A stretch of 10,827 nt of DNA from Euryarchaeota archaeon UBA130 (GCA_002505775.1 DAVY01000015.1:42053-52879); one strand, 5' to 3'. Counted from the first letter of the stretch, positions 1 to 7,282 are shown. Notes: generated by a model from the sequence alone, not told the origin. Translations and numbers: made by a program.

Positions 1-954
1 GCCATGCATATATCGTCAGCCGAGCAGATCACAAACGTACTTTTGCCTTCGTTGCACTATCTCAGAGAAGCTCTTTCGGCCAAATCAAAGGAGTTTGACT
101 CCATCGTCAAAATCGGGAGGACACATCTCATGGATGCTGTACCACTTACCCTCGGTCAGGAATTCTCTGGATATGTTTCAATGCTAGATGCAGATATTAG
201 GAGAATCGAGTTCTCCCTTATCGATCTGTACGAATTGGCTCTTGGTGGAACAGCAGTAGGTACCGGTCTGAATAGTCATCCAGATTTCCCAGATTTGGTT
301 GCATCAAAAATCGCATCAAAAACCGGGTTACCATTCACTAGTGCTCATAACAAATTCTCTCAGATTGCAGCCCACGATGCAATCGTATCGGCTTCAGGCG
401 CTTTGAATACTCTTGTGGCCTCCTTGATGAAAATAGCCAATGATGTTAGGTGGCTAGGCTCGGGACCCAGATGTGGAATAGGAGAATTGTCCCTCCCGGC
501 CAATGAGCCGGGATCCAGCATAATGCCCGGAAAGGTCAATCCTACACAGTCAGAGGCTTTGACGATGGTATGTTGCCAGGTGATGGGAAACCACATCGCT
601 ATTTCTATCGGAGGGAGTCAGGGAAACTTCGAGCTAAACGTTTTCAAACCAATGATGATTTACAACCTGCTCCACTCAATCAGGATAATTTCAGATAGTT
701 GCAGATCATTCACTGACAACTGTATCAAGGGTCTGAGGGCCAATGAGGCCAGGATTGCTGAACATCTTGAGAATTCATTGATGTTAGTGACTGCCTTGAA
801 CCCTCATATTGGGTACGACAATGCGGCGAAAATTGCAAAAAACGCCCATAAAAACAACCTAACTCTCAGACAGAGTGCATTGGAAATGGGGGCACTAACA
901 GAAGAGCAATTTGATGAATGGGTCAGACCAGAACTGATGACAGGTACAAAGTAG
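1..954 (+). CDS. fumC: Class II fumarate hydratase, 5'-truncated
   Basis: This gene encodes the C-terminal 317 residues of a class II (iron-independent) fumarase, which interconverts fumarate and malate in the TCA cycle in the cytoplasm. The reading frame is open from base 1, so the methionine at position 4 is internal: class II fumarases carry an AMHI-like stretch at this point, and the usual length is about 460 residues, so roughly 150 N-terminal residues lie outside the window. Counting from that methionine, the family motifs are GRTHLMDA at 38-45 (His41 matches the conserved active-site region), the superfamily signature GSSIMPGKVNP at 170-180 (mobile catalytic loop with serine and lysine), NVFKPMM near 212-220, and the C-terminal LMLVTALNPHIGYD and WVRPE blocks typical of fumarase rather than aspartase or argininosuccinate lyase. 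The stop TAG is at 952-954. It is convergent with the candidate RNA to its right. Confidence 0.95.
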   Translation, partial: AMHISSAEQITNVLLPSLHYLREALSAKSKEFDSIVKIGRTHLMDAVPLTLGQEFSGYVSMLDADIRRIEFSLIDLYELALGGTAVGTGLNSHPDFPDLVASKIASKTGLPFTSAHNKFSQIAAHDAIVSASGALNTLVASLMKIANDVRWLGSGPRCGIGELSLPANEPGSSIMPGKVNPTQSEALTMVCCQVMGNHIAISIGGSQGNFELNVFKPMMIYNLLHSIRIISDSCRSFTDNCIKGLRANEARIAEHLENSLMLVTALNPHIGYDNAAKIAKNAHKNNLTLRQSALEMGALTEEQFDEWVRPELMTGTK

Positions 955-967
955 ACACTATTCGTAG

Positions 968-1040
968 AAAAAAACGTTTGAAAGGGCCAAAGAAAGGGTG
1001 GGAGCAGCAGGGGTTCAGCTTGGGGAAGCTTCCCCCCTGC
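968..1040 (-). terminator. Hairpin plus U7 run, 3' end of the candidate RNA
   Basis: On the minus strand a stem pairs GCAGGGG (1034-1040) with CCCCTGC (1007-1013). It is stacked on AGCTT/AAGCT (1026-1030 with 1017-1021) closed by a CCCC loop. It is followed by a pyrimidine-rich stretch and a run of seven U residues (968-974). Archaeal RNA polymerase stops at oligo-T runs, so the U7 run is a natural end point. The U run lies about 33 nt beyond the stem, so this is not a compact bacterial-type terminator. Confidence 0.45.
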
Positions 1041-1053
1041 GTACTCCGCAGGG
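1007..1053 (-). promoter_or_regulatory. Two mutually exclusive hairpins sharing one arm
   Basis: On the minus strand CCCTGCG (1047-1053) can pair perfectly with CGCAGGG (1035-1041) through a 5-nt loop. The same middle segment (1034-1040) can instead pair with CCCCTGC (1007-1013). Only one can form at a time, the layout seen in attenuators and switching RNAs. Whether it switches is inference. Confidence 0.35.
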
Positions 1054-1248
1054 TCCGGTTCCTCCTAGTTACCTAGGATTTCCCGGGTAGATGACTCTGG
1101 GGCCTCTGGGGTCCCTTTGTCTTTTTCTGGACTTGATGGGGTAATATCCCCCTTGAAGGATTACTCCTTCAATGCCCTCGTCGTCTCTCTCCATGGCTAG
1201 TGTCACCATTTTGATCCTCGATCGGTACCGGTCCTCCACAGGTCTCCC

Positions 1249-1323
1249 TGCTCTCGTTCCCGGTGTGTTTCTCTCAAGTTTCCTTCCCCTTCCTTGCGTC
1301 CGGTTATCTCTGCTCTCGTTCCC
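1249..1323. repeat. Short direct repeat, two copies of 13 nt
   Basis: The 13-mer TGCTCTCGTTCCC occurs on the + strand at 1249-1261 and again at 1311-1323, 62 nt apart and identical. Both copies lie inside the candidate structured RNA. One copy ends 10 nt before the second repeat family begins and the other starts just after it, so the pair looks like part of a duplicated module and not chance. Confidence 0.6.
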
Positions 1324-1489
1324 CACACCCGATTTCCTGGATTGTCCCCATCTCTGGTTTTCTTCCCTTCTATCGTGTACCTCTGCAGCATGGTCTTCTG
1401 GTACGGTTTGTGTTTTCCCCCCGAAGGGTTCGGTTCCGTTTTCCCCAGCTTCCCCCGTCGCTTCTTTCCCCTTCCTTGCGTCTGGTTAT
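1284..1489. repeat. Direct repeat, two copies of 24 nt with one mismatch
   Basis: Positions 1284-1307 and 1466-1489 match at 23 of 24 bases, 182 nt apart. Read on the minus strand each copy runs from ATAACC through a GACGCAAGG core to a purine-rich GGGGAA end. The spacing and single mismatch suggest an old internal duplication within the non-coding region. Confidence 0.65.
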
Positions 1490-1671
1490 TTCCACGTCGG
1501 TTCTACTGCCGTCTCCTCGTCCACAGACGATTCAACTGTTCCCCGTTCACCTTTCGGATTCCGGTTCTACCTCTCCGACTTTGCGGATTCGGTTGTTGTG
1601 GCCCGCGGGTTTGCCGAAGCGCACCCACACCACTCCCCCGGAGCGGCAAAGTCAACAGGGCAAGCGACGGC

Positions 1672-1686
1672 AAATAAACCTTTCGC
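1672..1686 (-). promoter_or_regulatory. Possible archaeal BRE/TATA promoter for the candidate RNA
   Basis: On the minus strand, GCGAAA (1681-1686) is followed by GGTTTATTT (1672-1680), resembling an archaeal purine-rich BRE next to a TATA box. A start about 25 nt downstream would fall near 1650, where the first long stem of the candidate RNA (TTTGCCG pairing with CGGCAAA at 1610-1616) begins. The match is suggestive only; AT-rich octamers of this quality arise by chance. Confidence 0.25.
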
Positions 1687-1701
1687 TCAGTATCACGTTT
1701 A

Positions 1702-1739
1702 CAGTGGAAATGAGGGTCACTAAATGTTAATTTCCACTG
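1702..1739. repeat. Inverted repeat next to the beta-propeller stop codon
   Basis: CAGTGGAAAT (1702-1711) and ATTTCCACTG (1730-1739) are perfect 10-bp inverted arms around an 18-nt spacer. The element sits 8 bases past the stop of the leftward beta-propeller gene. On the + strand it is followed by a T5 run (1743-1747), so it could end rightward transcription. On the minus strand it would be a 3' UTR hairpin without a U run. It may separate the operon from the candidate RNA. Confidence 0.5.
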
Positions 1740-1746
1740 CAATTTT

Positions 1747-2913
1747 TCATTCGCGGAGCTTCCTCAATCGCGCTCTCAATAGAGATGTCCTGGTGTCACG
1801 AGTTGTCTCCGCGCTTACTTCATCCATTCTTCTACTAAGGATTTGGCCGTTAATCGAGTAAATCCCCCCTCTTTCATCCCCGAGGACTATTGTATCTCCC
1901 TCCGAGTCAGATCCGATAAGACAGCACTCATGCTCCAATTCCAATATCAATTGACCTCCAGAATCCCCAGAAATATCAACATCCCCTGCCGTATCCGAAC
2001 TTGATAGTACTAGCACCCTCTTTCCTGCACAGGCCCAATAGGTCTGCCCAGTCCCTTCATCGCCAAAGGGTCCGACTGCCATTGCAGATACCGCCGATTG
2101 AGCATCGTAGCTCCATCCATAATTACTCCTGATAAACCCGTTTTCATATGCTGTAATAAACTCCGAACCAATGTCTGGAACCAGGATACAGCAGACTGCA
2201 CTTGACTCTTCGATAATAGGGGCCTGCCAAGACGACACGATCGGATTATCATCCTGCAACTCTTCAGTATGTTCTTCCACCAAAGATACCGCCCCGCTGG
2301 AATGACCAAGTATGGCTACTGCCCGTTCACAGTCCTGTTTCTTGTAATCTCCACAAACTATCGGACCCCCATCCCCAATCTCGAAATGCTCCGTATCATC
2401 GCCATCGATACTTAGAATGCCACACCTGGGTCTTCCAAGCCCCAAGATTACTTTACCGCGATGGAGGCCAATAAACCAGCTTCTCTCTGGAATAACCCAT
2501 CGCTTACCCAACTCGCCGGATCGATTAAATCTCCATATCGATGATTCAGTGTAATCTCCGACCTCTATCTCATACACCGACGATGTCGCCCAAATTGAGC
2601 CTTCCACGGCTAGAACGTAATCACTAGCACCCTCCAGCTCTCTCTTCCAAAGAATCGACCCATCTGAGCCATCGAAGGCATAGAGCGAAGAGGAGGCCGT
2701 TACAAACACATGGCCATGATTCGTTGCAATATCTGAAACGGGCCCTTCAATGGATACTCTCCAGACCTCTTCCCCAGTCGAAGCTAGCCAACTAATTAGC
2801 AAGCCATCTTTAGACCCAGCTACAATAGAACCGTCCTTGAGGGAGATGGCTGTACAGGGGGACCCTAGATCTCGAATGAAGGACGAAATCGTATCGACCG
2901 ATATCGAGGCCAT
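1747..2913 (-). CDS. Cytoplasmic PQQ-like beta-propeller repeat protein
   Basis: The 388-residue product is made of PQQ-type/quinoprotein-like beta-propeller repeats. The clearest blades read LLISWLASTGEEVWRV (38-53) and LYAFDGSDGSILWKREL (77-93), the alternating hydrophobic strands and D-G-x-x-x-W pattern of such repeats. Later blades are more diverged, for example GGIYSINGQILSRR near the end. No signal peptide or membrane segment is seen, so it should be cytoplasmic, and a ligand-binding quinone site cannot be inferred. The last 18 residues form an arginine-rich basic tail, in contrast to the acidic body, which could bind nucleic acid or a partner. It follows the M32 peptidase gene after 48 bp on the same strand and is probably cotranscribed with it. 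No Shine-Dalgarno site precedes the start. Its precise role is unknown; a scaffold or interaction function is the default for such propellers. Confidence 0.75.
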   Translation of the reverse strand: MASISVDTISSFIRDLGSPCTAISLKDGSIVAGSKDGLLISWLASTGEEVWRVSIEGPVSDIATNHGHVFVTASSSLYAFDGSDGSILWKRELEGASDYVLAVEGSIWATSSVYEIEVGDYTESSIWRFNRSGELGKRWVIPERSWFIGLHRGKVILGLGRPRCGILSIDGDDTEHFEIGDGGPIVCGDYKKQDCERAVAILGHSSGAVSLVEEHTEELQDDNPIVSSWQAPIIEESSAVCCILVPDIGSEFITAYENGFIRSNYGWSYDAQSAVSAMAVGPFGDEGTGQTYWACAGKRVLVLSSSDTAGDVDISGDSGGQLILELEHECCLIGSDSEGDTIVLGDERGGIYSINGQILSRRMDEVSAETTRDTRTSLLRARLRKLRE

Positions 2914-2961
2914 GCATCATCCGGGAGACCCCGAGATATCGTGCTTTCGTCGGTCGCCCGA

Positions 2962-4458
2962 TTAAATCCCGTAGAGACGAGCCACCTTTCTCTTCAGGTA
3001 TTCCACAAAGGCCTCTGGTGAAGGCGGGGCCCCACATGCTTCCTCGATTAGCTCGGCCGGCTTCAAGATACTCCCCCTGCCATGCACCCTTGATCTCATC
3101 CAATCCAATAGAGGTGAAAACTCCCCCCTGCTTATTTGTGAATCATGATCCGGAAGATCTTCTCTAGCAGCCTCAAGAAGCTGAGCAGAATACAAGTTAC
3201 CTAGGGTGTAAGTAGGGAAGTAGCCAATCGCCCCCATCGACCAATGAATGTCTTGAAGGACGCCAGATGATCTGTCTTCGGCTCTGACACCAAGGTATTG
3301 CTCATACATGTCGTCCCACTTATCAGGTAAGTCATCCACTTCAAGCTCTCCAGAAATAAGAAGCTTCTCAATCTCGTATCTTATCATGATATGAATATTG
3401 TAAGTGGCTTCATCTGACTCAACACGAATCAGACTAGGCTCAATCAGATTGACAGACTTCCAGAGTAGTTCAGCATCCAGATTCTTGGTGTTTTCAGGAA
3501 ACTCCTCTTTCCATAGAGGTAGTATCCATTGACAGAACTCATAAGAGCGACCGATCTGATTCTCCCAGAGTCTACTTTGACTTTCATGGATCCCTAAGCC
3601 GTTGGCGTATCCCGCGGGTTGGAAGTCGAGATCTCTTGGACGGCCTTGCTCATAGGTTCCATGACCAGTTTCATGCATCGAGCCGTAGAGTGACCCAAAT
3701 GGATCACTATCATTGTATCTTGTTGTCCATCTAACATCATCAGGATTAGGGCCTCCACAGAATGGATGGGTTGAAGCATCTCTTCTTCCAGAATCGAAGT
3801 CAAATCCAATCGCCTCTGAAACTTTCTGACTCAGTCTTTCCTGACCTTCACGACTCCACGAGTTATCCGTAATCCACGACATGTCAGGGACCCCTCCTCT
3901 TTCGGCTACAGACTTTATGAGGGGGGCCACCTCGGTTCTGAGACCATCAAATAGCGGGTCCAAACGTGCAACTGTCAATCCAGATTCATAGATATCCAAG
4001 AGAGCATCGTATCGAAGAGTTTCATACCCCAAGTAATCTGCCTTTTTTCTCGCAAAGTCAATCGATTTGGCTAGGTCGTCCCTGAAAATTGAGAAGTCAT
4101 TTTTCTCTCTAGCCTCTGTCCAAGATATGACGGCCTTGGAGTTATGCCTGGCCATCTCGGAGACGAACTCAGTAGGTAGTTTTGTAGCTTTGACGTAAGC
4201 CTCTCTGGCCAACCTGACGTTAGCTCTCTCAATCTCATTCAATTCACTATTTTCCTCCAACTCATCCAGTAACTCCCCAATGCGAGGCGAGGTCTTTCTT
4301 CTGTGTGACTCTCTGGAAATCCATGCCAGTTGCTCGCCCCTCAATGTTGCAGCCTTAGGAGGCATCAGGACTTCTTGATCCCATCCAAGAAGGCTCCTAA
4401 CCTGACTCATTAGATCAATGTCTTTCAATATCTCTAGAAGCTCATCGTAAGCATCCAT
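2962..4458 (-). CDS. M32 family metallocarboxypeptidase (Taq-type)
   Basis: This zinc- or cobalt-dependent cytoplasmic carboxypeptidase of family M32 removes C-terminal residues from peptides. The 498-residue length is the usual full length. The signature elements are all present: HPF at 231-233, DDVRWTTRY at 240-248, the metal-binding HETGH (HEXXH) at 262-266 followed by TYEQG, GIHESQSRLWEN at 289-300 supplying the third metal ligand (Glu292), RVESDEATYNIHI at 345-357, and the substrate-region block DIHWSMGAIGYFPTYTLGN at 403-421. The N-terminal segment is helical with the conserved LLGWDQEVLMPP. The gene lies 42 bp downstream of the ferritin-like/VIT1 gene and 48 bp upstream of the beta-propeller gene on the same strand, a probable operon. 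It fits a peptide-scavenging lifestyle together with the S15 hydrolase nearby. No clear ribosome binding site precedes its start. Confidence 0.95.
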   Translation of the reverse strand: MDAYDELLEILKDIDLMSQVRSLLGWDQEVLMPPKAATLRGEQLAWISRESHRRKTSPRIGELLDELEENSELNEIERANVRLAREAYVKATKLPTEFVSEMARHNSKAVISWTEAREKNDFSIFRDDLAKSIDFARKKADYLGYETLRYDALLDIYESGLTVARLDPLFDGLRTEVAPLIKSVAERGGVPDMSWITDNSWSREGQERLSQKVSEAIGFDFDSGRRDASTHPFCGGPNPDDVRWTTRYNDSDPFGSLYGSMHETGHGTYEQGRPRDLDFQPAGYANGLGIHESQSRLWENQIGRSYEFCQWILPLWKEEFPENTKNLDAELLWKSVNLIEPSLIRVESDEATYNIHIMIRYEIEKLLISGELEVDDLPDKWDDMYEQYLGVRAEDRSSGVLQDIHWSMGAIGYFPTYTLGNLYSAQLLEAAREDLPDHDSQISRGEFSPLLDWMRSRVHGRGSILKPAELIEEACGAPPSPEAFVEYLKRKVARLYGI

Positions 4459-4500
4459 GTCACTTGAGAGAGGGAGCTGCTCATAACTTAAGCCATCATT

Positions 4501-5382
4501 CTAAGCATCAACGCTCAATGCAATACCCAATGCAACACCTATTCCATACGAGATTAGACTGACTACGCCTAATATCCCGGTCATTTCAAAGAACCTTGAC
4601 TTGAAGGAGACCCTCTCAACTACCGATGTATAGAAATTGAAAACTCCCACAATGAATAATCCAATAGCGAAAGTGCAAATTAATGAAGCCTCATACATCT
4701 CAAGGCCAGCCAGCCCCTCTTTAGTAGAGTCAAGAATCAAATAAGGTGAGACAAGGAGTATTACAGTAATTAGATATGATATCCAAGTAAAGAAGGCGGC
4801 TCTTATCGCTGAACCCTCTCTTTTTTCGGCCCTAGATGACAGATACTCCGATGCGCCCATACTGAAAGCTGCCGCAATCCCCGTAACTAAGCCCGCTAGA
4901 GCTATTAAGTCCATATCCTTGAGTGCGAAAGTAAGACCTGCCAGAGCACCAGTCAACTCAATCAAAGCATCAGACATCCCCAGCACTATGCTTCCGGAGT
5001 ATTGAAGCCTCTCCTCTTCGAGCATTGAGATCATCTCTTGTTCATGCTTCTCCTCCTCTTCGGCGATTTCAACTAGCCCCAAACTTCTGTATTCAGATGA
5101 TATGTCCCTCTCGGTTTCTTCCATCATCATGATGGAGAAAGTAAAACCGAATACCCTAGCCAGAATTACATGTTTGATAACCTGAAACCAGTCAGGACTA
5201 ACCTTCTGTTCGGTGATTTTCGAAATAACCAACTCATGCCTTTCCTCTTCAAGTGCTATTCCCTCGAGAATGGACTTGTTCACTGGGTCGTTCTGAATTT
5301 TCGCCAGTCGCCGATAAACTTCAGCCTCGGTCGCCTCCATCTTCTGAAGAGAAAGGAGCCGTTTCAATCGTACTTCTTCCAT
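4501..5382 (-). CDS. Ferritin-like domain fused to VIT1/CCC1 iron transporter
   Basis: This 293-residue fusion combines a cytoplasmic ferritin-like (erythrin) domain with a VIT1/CCC1-type membrane domain. Related bacterial proteins such as MbfA export ferrous iron, and VIT1 family members move Fe2+ or Mn2+ out of the cytoplasm. In residues 1-125 two di-iron half-sites are visible: glutamates 16 and 19 with EExRH ending at His49, then EET at 88-90 with EEEEKH ending at His113. The membrane domain starts near 130 with GMSDALIELTGALAGL (135-150), the charged first-helix signature of VIT1, then SMGASEYLSSRAE (174-186), the second family signature, and three more hydrophobic helices around 195-217, 232-252 and 266-290. 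On the transcript GGAGG lies only 3 nt before the start ATG, an unusually short spacing. It is the first gene of a leftward cluster and diverges from the S15 lipoprotein gene. Transport direction and metal are inferred from the family. Confidence 0.9.
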   Translation of the reverse strand: MEEVRLKRLLSLQKMEATEAEVYRRLAKIQNDPVNKSILEGIALEEERHELVISKITEQKVSPDWFQVIKHVILARVFGFTFSIMMMEETERDISSEYRSLGLVEIAEEEEKHEQEMISMLEEERLQYSGSIVLGMSDALIELTGALAGLTFALKDMDLIALAGLVTGIAAAFSMGASEYLSSRAEKREGSAIRAAFFTWISYLITVILLVSPYLILDSTKEGLAGLEMYEASLICTFAIGLFIVGVFNFYTSVVERVSFKSRFFEMTGILGVVSLISYGIGVALGIALSVDA

Positions 5383-5461
5383 AACCCTCCATAATGCCCG
5401 ACCCTATTGAACCCATCCAATAGACCGAATCCATCATGTGTTCAGGCATTTCCGACACATC

Positions 5462-7282
5462 ATGGTGCGCTGCAACACGGCGATTGTGTTGATCTTGGTA
5501 CTCATCTCTCCAACACTTTCTGGCTGTTCAGGTCCAGTCAACGAAAATGGCGATGTGGAGCAGTATGAACACTGGTTACCGCCTGTCGAGGAACGATCAG
5601 GAAAGGAATACAGAAATGATGACGTATTCAGTAGGGTTTCAATTAATGGCACATATGACACAGGAGATGTCCAATCCATTTTCGTACCAGTTCCCTCAAT
5701 TTCTGTATCCGATGGTGGAGCAGGATTCACGGGAGGGGCCGAAGTTCACCTCGGATTGTGGCTTCCAGAAAAGGAAGGGTGCGATTTGACAGTATCTGAA
5801 GTTCTAGAAGAATGCAAGGTCCCGGTCATTGCTGAGATAGGCCCGTACTACGATGATGGGGATGTTGATGCACTCACGCCTGCTAATAGGCTCGGAAGAT
5901 TCCTAATCGAGAATTATGTTCAACATGGATATGGCGTAGCCCAAGTCTCTGTCTTTGGGACAGGCCAATCAAATCACTGCATGGACCTAATGGGGCATGA
6001 TGAACAGGCTGGGATAAAAGCCGCTGTGGATTGGCTAGGGTCCCAACCCTGGTCCAATGGGAGAGTTGGCGCAATAGGAAAGTCGTACGATGGAAGCACA
6101 CCATGGAACGCAGCAGCATCCGGATCGGATTATCTGGCTACCATAGTTCCGATGTCAGGACTAATCGGAGTGCACGATCTGATGTGGAGAAATGGCAGTA
6201 TGGAGGCCAGAGGCGCAATAATGCACAATGGCGTATATGGGTCATTTGGATTGGATGGGGACAGTGGGGATATAGAAAATGCATGTGAGGGATATGTAGA
6301 GGGATACTATGCAGGCCCAGCAGCGTACCTGACGGGGGACAATCTAGCATGGACCGGATCAGATTATTGGGAAGAACGGCACTTTCTGAGTCGAGCATTA
6401 GAAATCTACAATGGATCAATCTACATCATCCATGGTCTGCAGGATTGGAATGTCGATCCACACATGGCCTTTCCAGCTCATCAAATGTCCGTTGATGCGG
6501 GCTTCGACGTCAAAGGCCTGTATGGGCAATGGGCTCATGATTACCCAGACAGGGATGGCGATGCAGGACATGCATCACTTTCATCAGGCAGAGGCGCAGA
6601 GGCGTATCCTTACACATTACGATGGGATTGGGCAGACGACATGCTCGAGTGGTTTGATTTCTATCTGATGAACAAGGGCCCAAAACCAAGACTAGTCGCG
6701 GAGGTACAGGATAATATTGGCGGTTGGAGAGTGGAAGAGACATATCCCCCTCCACAACTTGATACAATATCATTAACAATGGACGAATGCCAGATAGTGG
6801 GCGGAAGTGACACGATCACTTCATCATCCAGTTTGAGGGTGCAATGCCCAGAATTTGACTCCCAGACTAGGATAGTAGGAACACCAACAATACATCTCGA
6901 AGCTACAATATCACAATTTTCCACCAGTGGACATCTGTTCGTAGAGATGATACAGGCGAGTACCGAGATGCATCTAGGTCATGCAGTCATGGATCTTAGA
7001 TTCCATGAAGGAGGAAAACAAGGAAGCACCCTGCTACCTGGTTCTACTGTTATCGCAAAAATGGAATTTTTTGGTATGGACGTGGTGGTCCCCGAAGGCG
7101 ACGCCATACAGTTGATTATCTCCCAGACAGGCGAGGATTATGTTCCGAGCCCAGTCTCAACCTCACCAGTTACACTGTCAATGGGCAGTGAGAGCGTCCT
7201 TAATCTTCCGTCCGTGAATAGACAATGTTCGGATCTTTTCCTTCCCCCGATGCAAGACCCATATCCTCAATGCATAGTCTAA
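5462..7282 (+). CDS. S15 family (X-Pro dipeptidyl-peptidase/cocaine esterase-like) lipoprotein hydrolase
   Basis: This is a predicted exported, lipid-anchored serine hydrolase of the S15 alpha/beta-hydrolase family, whose members cleave peptides, acyl amides or esters. I chose the ATG at 5462 (606 residues) over an in-frame GTG at 5438 because it gives a compact signal peptide: a short basic start, a hydrophobic core, and the lipobox LSGC with the lipidated cysteine at 22. Numbered from this start, the nucleophile elbow is GKSYDG (207-212, Ser209), the acid is in HGLQDWNVD (Asp329), and the histidine is in GQWAH (His360), all in the expected order. Residues after about 430 form the beta-rich PepX_C jelly-roll typical of the family. 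The divergent 79-bp gap to the VIT1 gene holds the promoters; I see no clear TATA box. The natural substrate (peptide or ester) cannot be told from sequence. An extracellular role in polymer degradation is likely. Confidence 0.88.
   Translation: MVRCNTAIVLILVLISPTLSGCSGPVNENGDVEQYEHWLPPVEERSGKEYRNDDVFSRVSINGTYDTGDVQSIFVPVPSISVSDGGAGFTGGAEVHLGLWLPEKEGCDLTVSEVLEECKVPVIAEIGPYYDDGDVDALTPANRLGRFLIENYVQHGYGVAQVSVFGTGQSNHCMDLMGHDEQAGIKAAVDWLGSQPWSNGRVGAIGKSYDGSTPWNAAASGSDYLATIVPMSGLIGVHDLMWRNGSMEARGAIMHNGVYGSFGLDGDSGDIENACEGYVEGYYAGPAAYLTGDNLAWTGSDYWEERHFLSRALEIYNGSIYIIHGLQDWNVDPHMAFPAHQMSVDAGFDVKGLYGQWAHDYPDRDGDAGHASLSSGRGAEAYPYTLRWDWADDMLEWFDFYLMNKGPKPRLVAEVQDNIGGWRVEETYPPPQLDTISLTMDECQIVGGSDTITSSSSLRVQCPEFDSQTRIVGTPTIHLEATISQFSTSGHLFVEMIQASTEMHLGHAVMDLRFHEGGKQGSTLLPGSTVIAKMEFFGMDVVVPEGDAIQLIISQTGEDYVPSPVSTSPVTLSMGSESVLNLPSVNRQCSDLFLPPMQDPYPQCIV

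Larger units (their letters stand above)
968..1650 (-). ncRNA. Candidate large structured non-coding RNA (unrecognised family)
   Basis: The 792 bases between the fumarase stop and the beta-propeller stop hold no convincing protein gene. Read on the minus strand they look like structured RNA. Composition is strongly skewed: 46 of 60 bases at 1261-1320 are pyrimidine on the + strand, so the minus strand is purine-rich. Perfect or near-perfect hairpins occur at 1063-1078 (6 bp, loop GUAA), 1153-1172 (8 bp, loop GUAA), 1419-1428 (CCC-UUCG-GGG), 1550-1557 (CC-GAAA-GG inside a CCG/CGG closure), 1517-1530 (5 bp, loop UGUG), 1325-1333 with 1372-1378 (7 bp, 2-nt bulge), 1138-1151 (GGGG/CCCC), and 1610-1616 with 1644-1650 (7 bp). 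The tetraloops are GNRA and UUCG only when read on the minus strand, which sets the direction. The 3' end would be the hairpin and U7 run at 968-1040. I see no SRP helix-8 motif, no RNase P conserved cores, and no group II domain V. The 5' end is uncertain; the RNA could also be the 3' UTR of the upstream gene. Confidence 0.5.

Noticed and set aside
1069..1391. Minus-strand open frames of 85 and 62 codons
   Set aside because: Both are Arg/Gly-rich by composition, overlap one another in different frames, and run through the GUAA hairpins. No family is recognisable and no ribosome site precedes them.
1172..1730. Three long overlapping + strand open frames of 127 to 183 codons
   Set aside because: They overlap in all three frames in a pyrimidine-rich stretch where stop codons are rare. 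The products are low-complexity Ser/Pro/Phe strings with no domain, and the frames span the repeats without pattern.
968..1746. RNase P RNA, SRP RNA or a self-splicing intron
   Set aside because: I looked on the minus strand for the archaeal SRP helix-8 motif, the RNase P conserved cores and group II domain V. None was found. A GTGCG at about 1618-1622 resembles a group II 5' end but nothing supports it.
955..1746. Mobile element or MITE
   Set aside because: No terminal inverted repeats at the two borders, no target-site duplication that I could find, and no transposase remnant.
2810..3103. 97-codon minus-strand frame across the M32/beta-propeller junction
   Set aside because: It is out of frame with both well-supported genes, overlaps their coding sequence, and resembles no known protein.
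5438..5461. GTG start for the S15 hydrolase, 8 residues longer
   Set aside because: The ATG at 5462 gives a better signal peptide, with a two-residue lead to the basic region and a lipobox cysteine at 22. The longer form adds a charged, histidine-rich stretch.
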